Below, in pieces: positions 14,869-20,084 of a stretch of DNA of 20,084 nucleotides. The stretch's first letter is position 1. Each line of letters opens with the position of its first letter. The position numbers were made by a program, and so were the translations under genes. Source of the stretch: Candidatus Dojkabacteria bacterium (lineage in GTDB: Bacteria > Patescibacteriota > Dojkabacteria > SC72 > JAFGCJ01); NCBI GenBank assembly GCA_028696915.1, contig JAQVGB010000009.1, positions 1 to 20,084 on the forward strand, in the 5' to 3' direction. Below the pieces are notes generated by a model. That model searched no databases. It was not told the origin of the DNA and was given only the letters and a program-made list of their open reading frames with translations.

Positions 14869-14874
14869 ATTATA
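14869..14874 (-). promoter_or_regulatory. -10 element of the 342-residue protein gene
   Basis: A perfect TATAAT on the minus strand ends ten bases before the ATG at 14858, predicting a leader of only a few bases. There is no convincing -35 hexamer at 16-19 bases spacing, so the promoter call depends on the -10 and its position. Confidence 0.45.
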
Positions 14875-14923
14875 TACCGGAACTCTATACCAGAACGTGC
14901 CGTCAAAAGTCTGAACTCCGGCT

Positions 14924-17269
14924 TCAGCACTGTTCATCCGCCGGACACGTGAACGAACAGCCGGCATTGTTAATAAATTGCTCGGCATCTACATATTTGC
15001 CCGACGGATCCTTGATCTCGATATGTGCATGCGCACCTTTCCAGCATTTCCCAAACTCAACCGCCGGCGGAAGCTGGACTTGGGCGATTGGTGTTCCTGC
15101 GGTAATACTGCCCACACCGGAAAGCGGCGCAGTGTGCACAATGGTCCATATGTACCCGGCACTATCCTTGAATTGTACGATACCGCCTTTGTTTGTACCA
15201 TCCTCACACCGGGAACTGCTGACGGCATATATGATCTCCCCGTCGGTGGGTGCTACAAGCGGTGCGCCGGCAATGTTGGTCCACCCAAGATCAACCGCAT
15301 GCGAACCCCTTGCGGCGTGTGACGTGCTGCCGCACGGTCCCTGATTACAGCGGAGCCCGGCCGATGGAGCGATGCAGGTCGACGTGTAGCCGGGTGGGAG
15401 GGTGGAATCGGCGGGAGCCTGAGAGGAGACGGATTGAATTGGAAGATTTTGATGTCGATGCATTCTAAGCAACGGTTGAGCGGTACAAGAAACTCCCATC
15501 AACATCAGTGCTATCCCTCCGAAAATCAGGATTGCAATCAATTCAAAGAAGGGCTTCACTGCCTTCTCCGCTACAGTAATTGAGACATTAATTACGACAT
15601 CAGCGATTAATCCCGCCACAAACCCGACCCCCGGAAGCAATGTATTACCGATAACTTGAGTAATAACTTTGGTAATCATCTGCTTGAGAATTTCTTTGAT
15701 CGGAAGTGCCAGCAAATCATCGGCACTCCGCCCAAGCATCTTTCCGGCAAACCCTGCGAAACTCTTCTTCAGCCTCCAATTACCACTTGCATCCCTGAAC
15801 AATCCCTTGATCCTATCTGAAAAATTCTTCATTAACCGCGTATCAAGGATCTGCTGGATATTTGTTCTCGCCAGTTGTTTGGGGGTGAGGCTAGCCATCA
15901 TTTCCAGCGTTGAAGCAACCCCTGTGTGACCACGGTTATTGAAAATCTGCGCAAGCTTCCCCCACAGCCGGCCATCCCAGAGCATCCCCTTCGCCAGGTT
16001 GACCGGATGAACATAATGCATAATCTCTGCCGCTTTACCAATCGGAGCCGCCCGATAATTACTGTTCGCCTTCATCAGCATCCCATTCGTCCCCCATTGT
16101 TCATCTTCTGGTACAAGAATGTCTGGCAGTAATCCTCCAACACCAAACACCTTCTTCATCGAGCCAACATCTCCCCATAAAAACACAGAGGTAAACATTC
16201 CTTTCGCCGCTATTTCCTGCGCCCAACCCCGAATATGTTGGACTTGACCGATCCGGTATCCAAGACTGTACGGAAGTCCCGGCTTCCCATCCGCATACTT
16301 TTGTAATTGATCGCGGTACTTTGTGAGGGCTAGACCTTTTGGAGTATTCTGACCGGCTTTTGCAATTTCCTGATTAAGCAGAAACAACTTCGACTCAAAG
16401 TTCTTTTTGTGAAGAGCATCATTATTGTGTCCCGTCAGCCAGACCCCAAAGTCACGGTCGTTTGTCGGATCGCCCCAGAAAACCTTCGCGATATCCTTTG
16501 CCTCGGCTTGAGATCTTCCAAGAGAACGAAGTTCGGATTCGAGTGTATCGAGCCGCGCTTCCTTATCTGCATTGGCAAGCTGGCCCGGGGTACTGCCTGT
16601 TCGCTGTGCCCGATACGATTTCTCTACCGCCTTCCGAAGTGCGTCAGGTGTCAGACCGGAATATTGAGCAGAGATTCCCTGGATCAAGGATTCAGTTGCC
16701 GAACGCGCAGCTTTCTGAGGAGAGGCTTGACTGCGATGCTCACCAGTCAACGTCCCTTTTTGCCCCCATTCTCCGGAAATACCCGGGTTGTAATCCTTCA
16801 TTGAGGAAGCAAGATCTCTCGAAAGAGCACCCGGAAGACCAAGAGAGAAACCCCATGCGCCAAAGAGCGCCGAATCCATTAGTCTATACCCCCCACCGGT
16901 ACGCGCGAGTTTTTTCGCCCCCTTATAGTCCTCAAACGCCCCTCCGATCATCTTACGCGGATCTGTGATCCACCACGCGAGATTGTTCGGGGTCACCTTC
17001 AATTCCATCCGGGATAATGGCTCCGTCTTCTTCTGAAGACTCGGATGAAGATTGTCCACTTCTCCACCAATATCCTGCATGAATCTGGTGACAGGAAACA
17101 TTCCCGGTCCCGCAATCATTTGCGCGTACGCATCCGCCAAACCACCGACAGTCGGCATCGAAAGCCCACGGGTGGGACGGAATTTGGTCTTAGGGGGACG
17201 TTTCTCTCCCAGGAGGAACAGGTAGAGCGTATCATAGGGATCCGGCTGTTTCCCTCTCGGTTTCGGCAT
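14924..17269 (-). CDS. Large protein with membrane segment and C-terminal M23 peptidase
   Basis: A 781-residue protein. Residues 1 to about 550 have no signal peptide and no recognised domain; they are basic, with helical, Q- and A-rich parts (about 200-330). A moderately hydrophobic region (about 525-573) leads into a clear membrane helix (about 574-594). The exported end has a cysteine-containing linker and an M23 (LytM-like) peptidase domain from about 650: H657 and D660 (SHAVD), H712, and the H747-x-H749 pair (GAHAHIEI). M23 enzymes cut peptidoglycan cross-bridges. Lying 33 bases after a VirB6-like gene, it is a plausible wall-opening component of a secretion or conjugation apparatus. HxxD has one residue fewer than the commonest M23 spacing. 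The peptidase call is good; the N-terminal role is unknown. Confidence 0.78.
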   Translation of the reverse strand: MPKPRGKQPDPYDTLYLFLLGEKRPPKTKFRPTRGLSMPTVGGLADAYAQMIAGPGMFPVTRFMQDIGGEVDNLHPSLQKKTEPLSRMELKVTPNNLAWWITDPRKMIGGAFEDYKGAKKLARTGGGYRLMDSALFGAWGFSLGLPGALSRDLASSMKDYNPGISGEWGQKGTLTGEHRSQASPQKAARSATESLIQGISAQYSGLTPDALRKAVEKSYRAQRTGSTPGQLANADKEARLDTLESELRSLGRSQAEAKDIAKVFWGDPTNDRDFGVWLTGHNNDALHKKNFESKLFLLNQEIAKAGQNTPKGLALTKYRDQLQKYADGKPGLPYSLGYRIGQVQHIRGWAQEIAAKGMFTSVFLWGDVGSMKKVFGVGGLLPDILVPEDEQWGTNGMLMKANSNYRAAPIGKAAEIMHYVHPVNLAKGMLWDGRLWGKLAQIFNNRGHTGVASTLEMMASLTPKQLARTNIQQILDTRLMKNFSDRIKGLFRDASGNWRLKKSFAGFAGKMLGRSADDLLALPIKEILKQMITKVITQVIGNTLLPGVGFVAGLIADVVINVSITVAEKAVKPFFELIAILIFGGIALMLMGVSCTAQPLLRMHRHQNLPIQSVSSQAPADSTLPPGYTSTCIAPSAGLRCNQGPCGSTSHAARGSHAVDLGWTNIAGAPLVAPTDGEIIYAVSSSRCEDGTNKGGIVQFKDSAGYIWTIVHTAPLSGVGSITAGTPIAQVQLPPAVEFGKCWKGAHAHIEIKDPSGKYVDAEQFINNAGCSFTCPADEQC

Positions 17270-17302
17270 TCACATATCGATTTCTAATTTAGGGAAGGAT
17301 CC

Positions 17303-18754
17303 TTATCCGAACAAACCACCGACAAGCGGGATCTTGCCTGCGGCCTTCTTCGTTTCGCCGACTGCGGTTGCGATACCCTTGCTTTCTTCAACACCGATCA
17401 GATCCTGCGCGATTGCCGGAGCGCTTGCCGCGAAAAAGTAGGTTGCAATGACAAAGAAAACCGGCCACTGAATTAACGTTGTCGAGGGGCCTCCACCACC
17501 GATGAAGTTAATCGGCCCGGAGAAACCGGTATCCAACGAACTTTCACCGACATATCGTCCGAAGTTGATGATAAAGAACACAAGTGGGAACACCAGTGTT
17601 GCCGCAATAAGCCGTTTAACCCACTGAGTGATAGTGCTTTGTTTACCAGGTAACGATCCCATGACAATGTAGATTGGGCCAAGGATCAAATCTATCAGAA
17701 TTTTGATCCACGTCATAACAAGAGTGAAGTACACACGGAATGCGGCATACAGTGCGATAGCGGCAAGGATCAGGACAAGAATAACAGCGAGAAGACCAAC
17801 GATAACAGCCCCGGGAGTGAATGCCAGGGCAAGGAATCCACCGGCTAAAATTCCACCACCAGCAACAAGACCCGCAGGGACGGTTGAGATTGTTGAGGTG
17901 AACATATTCCAAGCCATTTCTAACGGACTCCCCAGTCCCGCGACCTCAAAACCGGGTGCACCTCCTGACAAACTGCTGGTCATATACGTTGCAATAATTG
18001 CAGTCAACAATCGACCTAAATCGAGAATGAATCCCACGATCGCAAAACTGAACGTAATGAAGATCAGACCGAGAATAATATTCGGAAGCGAGTTGAACAG
18101 AGAGATCGCCGCACCGCTTGCTACTTTGAACCGGAACATGATCATGAACCCGGCGACCATGACTATCACTACCAGTAAAGCGTACCCCATATTCCGGAAC
18201 ATTTCCCAAATATCCTCAATATTCATAGATCGCAACATCTCGAACCCTTCGCCCTGCGCATATACGGTCGTATCTGACTGGTATCCGGGCAGAAACTGAT
18301 TTGCGATGTGGTTATCCAGATCGACACCGGGTGGATTGCTCAGCATTGCCATGACCTGTTTATCAACCATTCCCAGTAGTCCGAACTTCGCCGTATCGGA
18401 TAAACCCATTTCCTCCGCTCTTGCTACGGCTTCCGGACCGAAGCCAGCTGTTCCTAATAAAGCATATCCCCCAACTTCCATGGCAGACTGCGTATCTGCA
18501 ATTTTGTACTGAACCGTATTTTGGCCTTGATCTCCGTTTATACTAATTATTCCGTTCGCATTTTCATTAAAACTTTCTGCCGACCCAATATACGGAGTTG
18601 CCTGACCTTTAACGACACCAAATACAGATGCCATAAGAACAGCACTAAAGACCAGTACGGTTACTGACTGTCCTAAATGGTCAATCCGGTAGTGCAGGTT
18701 ATTCGCCCCATTAATGATCTTCTCTCCAATCTCTACGAGCTTGACCTTTTTCAT
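17303..18754 (-). CDS. VirB6/TrbL-like polytopic membrane protein
   Basis: A 483-residue protein with a hydrophobic N-terminal segment (about 29-50, signal or anchor), an exported loop of about 130 residues, and then six to seven strong membrane helices, including YALLVVIVMVAGFMIMF, NIILGLIFITFSFAIVGF and a Gly/Ala-rich pair followed by VGLLAVILVLILAAIAL. The C-terminus is short and basic (GETKKAAGKIP). This layout, a large periplasmic-side loop followed by a block of helices, is that of VirB6/TrbL inner-membrane channel components of type IV secretion systems. There is no sequence signature that proves it. It sits between the cysteine-rich secreted protein gene (41 bases upstream) and the M23 gene, all in one direction, as in an operon. 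Confidence 0.65.
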   Translation of the reverse strand: MKKVKLVEIGEKIINGANNLHYRIDHLGQSVTVLVFSAVLMASVFGVVKGQATPYIGSAESFNENANGIISINGDQGQNTVQYKIADTQSAMEVGGYALLGTAGFGPEAVARAEEMGLSDTAKFGLLGMVDKQVMAMLSNPPGVDLDNHIANQFLPGYQSDTTVYAQGEGFEMLRSMNIEDIWEMFRNMGYALLVVIVMVAGFMIMFRFKVASGAAISLFNSLPNIILGLIFITFSFAIVGFILDLGRLLTAIIATYMTSSLSGGAPGFEVAGLGSPLEMAWNMFTSTISTVPAGLVAGGGILAGGFLALAFTPGAVIVGLLAVILVLILAAIALYAAFRVYFTLVMTWIKILIDLILGPIYIVMGSLPGKQSTITQWVKRLIAATLVFPLVFFIINFGRYVGESSLDTGFSGPINFIGGGGPSTTLIQWPVFFVIATYFFAASAPAIAQDLIGVEESKGIATAVGETKKAAGKIPLVGGLFG

Positions 18755-18795
18755 TAGAATACGAAATGGATAAATTTACTGATTTCATCCGAAAC

Positions 18796-20084
18796 TTACG
18801 GATGAAGACTTCCCGAAATTCCTCCGGATAGTTCAATTACTTTTTCGAAATATCCCTCAAACGTGCACATTTCATCTTCAGGATGAATAATACAATGAGG
18901 ACTCTCTTTCCTCAGCATAGAATAGTTGTCGAATAACCAATTTTTCCAAATAAACGTGCAGGGAACAAATCTCCCACACACAGTACACAATCCGGGTGTA
19001 CCAATATACCGATCAGGCCAGCACGGATTGTTATTACCTGTTGTATATGAACTACATTCTCTACTCGGATCGGGAGGACTGGTCGACGAATTTTGCATAT
19101 CCATCACCATATCGCCGCACGGCTCCTCACAGCCATCGTTGGTACCAACAATACTATCTGTCAGAAGCATGAGCTGAACATCCTCATAGCATGCTTCCTC
19201 ATTGAAAAGGCAGGACACATTCGAAAGCACACCCCACCACGAAAACAGCCAGCCTTGCAAAAATGTCCCTGCATTAATACAAGCGACATTGTAGTTCACA
19301 TTTTCTACTAAAGGGCAGGTCCCGGAATCGGATATCGGGCGGCCTATTCTTTTCTCAGGGTCAGGTGTGTAATATGACTCGTCGTACCATTCATAGTGAG
19401 CCTTCACTACCGACTCACACGCAATCCGGATTTCTTCTGTAGGCGGATTATCACATGGTCCGATTGCCATCATTGACTCGCCGTCCGAACCATTTGTTCC
19501 CGGAGCGTTTTCTACCTGGCCGCTGTCAGCAACGTATGGGCGATACTCGGCTGCTGTTGCGTTTGCTGTATTTTCCCCATACCCCGGATTTTGGTTCGGA
19601 GGATAGTTGGTGGCATTCGACCAGTGGTATTCATCTCCCGGAACAAGTCCGACACCCGCAACGTAGTCTGCGTCTGGAGTCGTGCGACCACTGACATCGG
19701 AAAAACTCGGCCACTCTCCTCGCCAGAAATCAATCCTTCCGTCGCCAGCAGGAGTATCACCGACGGCAGGCGGGTAGAAATCACCTCCGTGAAAAAATGA
19801 CGGATATGTCGCATACACGACGTTGATGTCACAGCTTTTGTTAAACGTATGACCACTCACACTATCCTCGACGTCGTCACCCGACGAAAACTCACTGCAC
19901 ACAAAAGAGTTGCTCGACATATCCGACCCGTTGCACATGTCCGAGATCGGCGAGCGACCGCCCTGCGCCTGCAGGACGTCACCACTTATCGGAACACCGT
20001 AGTACGGCACCATTTCAAGATTTTGCTCAATCTGAAGTGGCTGGATAGGGATTTGCTGTGCATACACGGCAGAAGCCGACGGGC
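18796..20084 (-). CDS. Secreted cysteine-rich protein, N-terminus outside window
   Basis: The frame stays open to the right edge, so the gene is partial; a GTG at 20067 is internal, not the start. The edge encodes PSASAVYA-QQ, which looks like the end of a signal peptide, so the visible part is nearly the whole mature protein (about 420 residues). It carries 18 cysteines, many in pairs (CTVCGRFVPC), is rich in D, S, G, N and aromatic residues, and has a mildly hydrophobic spot (GWLFSWWGVL). No known domain is recognised. It is the first visible gene of the run leading to the VirB6-like and M23 proteins, suggesting a surface or periplasmic part of the same machine. Function unknown. Confidence 0.7.
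   Translation of the reverse strand, partial: PSASAVYAQQIPIQPLQIEQNLEMVPYYGVPISGDVLQAQGGRSPISDMCNGSDMSSNSFVCSEFSSGDDVEDSVSGHTFNKSCDINVVYATYPSFFHGGDFYPPAVGDTPAGDGRIDFWRGEWPSFSDVSGRTTPDADYVAGVGLVPGDEYHWSNATNYPPNQNPGYGENTANATAAEYRPYVADSGQVENAPGTNGSDGESMMAIGPCDNPPTEEIRIACESVVKAHYEWYDESYYTPDPEKRIGRPISDSGTCPLVENVNYNVACINAGTFLQGWLFSWWGVLSNVSCLFNEEACYEDVQLMLLTDSIVGTNDGCEEPCGDMVMDMQNSSTSPPDPSRECSSYTTGNNNPCWPDRYIGTPGLCTVCGRFVPCTFIWKNWLFDNYSMLRKESPHCIIHPEDEMCTFEGYFEKVIELSGGISGSLHP

Noticed and set aside
1..20084. CRISPR arrays, rRNA genes or insertion sequences
   Set aside because: I found no regularly spaced repeats, no rRNA-like stretches and no transposase-like protein on either strand.
1..20084. 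Alternative genetic code with UGA as a sense codon
   Set aside because: greA, the sortase, pyrH, the L,D-transpeptidase and others end in TGA at the expected family length.

Overview
The window looks like chromosomal DNA of a small-genome bacterium, most likely a member of the Candidate Phyla Radiation (Patescibacteria). This rests on gene content: many membrane or exported proteins I cannot name, a cysteine-rich membrane-anchored thermonuclease, an archaeal-looking UMP kinase, a VirB6-like polytopic protein beside a membrane-anchored M23 peptidase, and start codons that mostly lack a Shine-Dalgarno sequence. TGA is used as a stop (greA, the sortase, pyrH and others), so this is not one of the lineages that reads UGA as glycine. 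The phylum assignment is inference; no rRNA gene is present. Almost every gene lies on the minus strand; only greA and the sortase are on the plus strand.

Positions 1-3760 look like an accessory block next to the 3' end of a tRNA-Glu(CTC) gene. In transcription order (right to left) it holds a two-helix membrane protein, an anchored SNase-type nuclease, a nitrilase-family hydrolase and an HD-domain protein. Each of the last three is followed by a full or truncated copy of one repeat (R3, R2, R1), giving a gene-repeat-gene-repeat-gene-repeat layout. A T-arm-like scrap at 258-276 near the far end may be an attachment-site remnant.

Positions 3900-9500 hold cell-envelope and housekeeping genes: an L,D-transpeptidase; greA behind a strong sigma70-type promoter and a leader with two hairpins; a sortase; pyrH with a nine-helix membrane protein as a tight pair; and a large CAP/Ig-like surface protein with C-terminal membrane helices.

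Positions 9600-13800 are the conserved core: the nucleoid protein HU with the only strong Shine-Dalgarno seen here, a promoter region with an operator-like dyad and a terminator-like hairpin; the RNase Y-YmdB pair; and a divergent tRNA-guanine transglycosylase.

Positions 13830-20084 hold an anchored extracytoplasmic protein of unknown role and, behind it, a three-gene run that reads like part of a type IV secretion or conjugation-type envelope machine: a secreted protein with 18 cysteines (its N-terminus lies outside the window), a VirB6/TrbL-like polytopic protein, and a 781-residue protein with a long cytoplasmic part, a membrane segment and an external M23 peptidase domain. This cluster is the best candidate for a poorly described system. 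Several genes (HD protein, CAP protein, the 342-residue protein) have a good -10 element only 6-10 bases before the start codon, suggesting leaderless or nearly leaderless transcripts.
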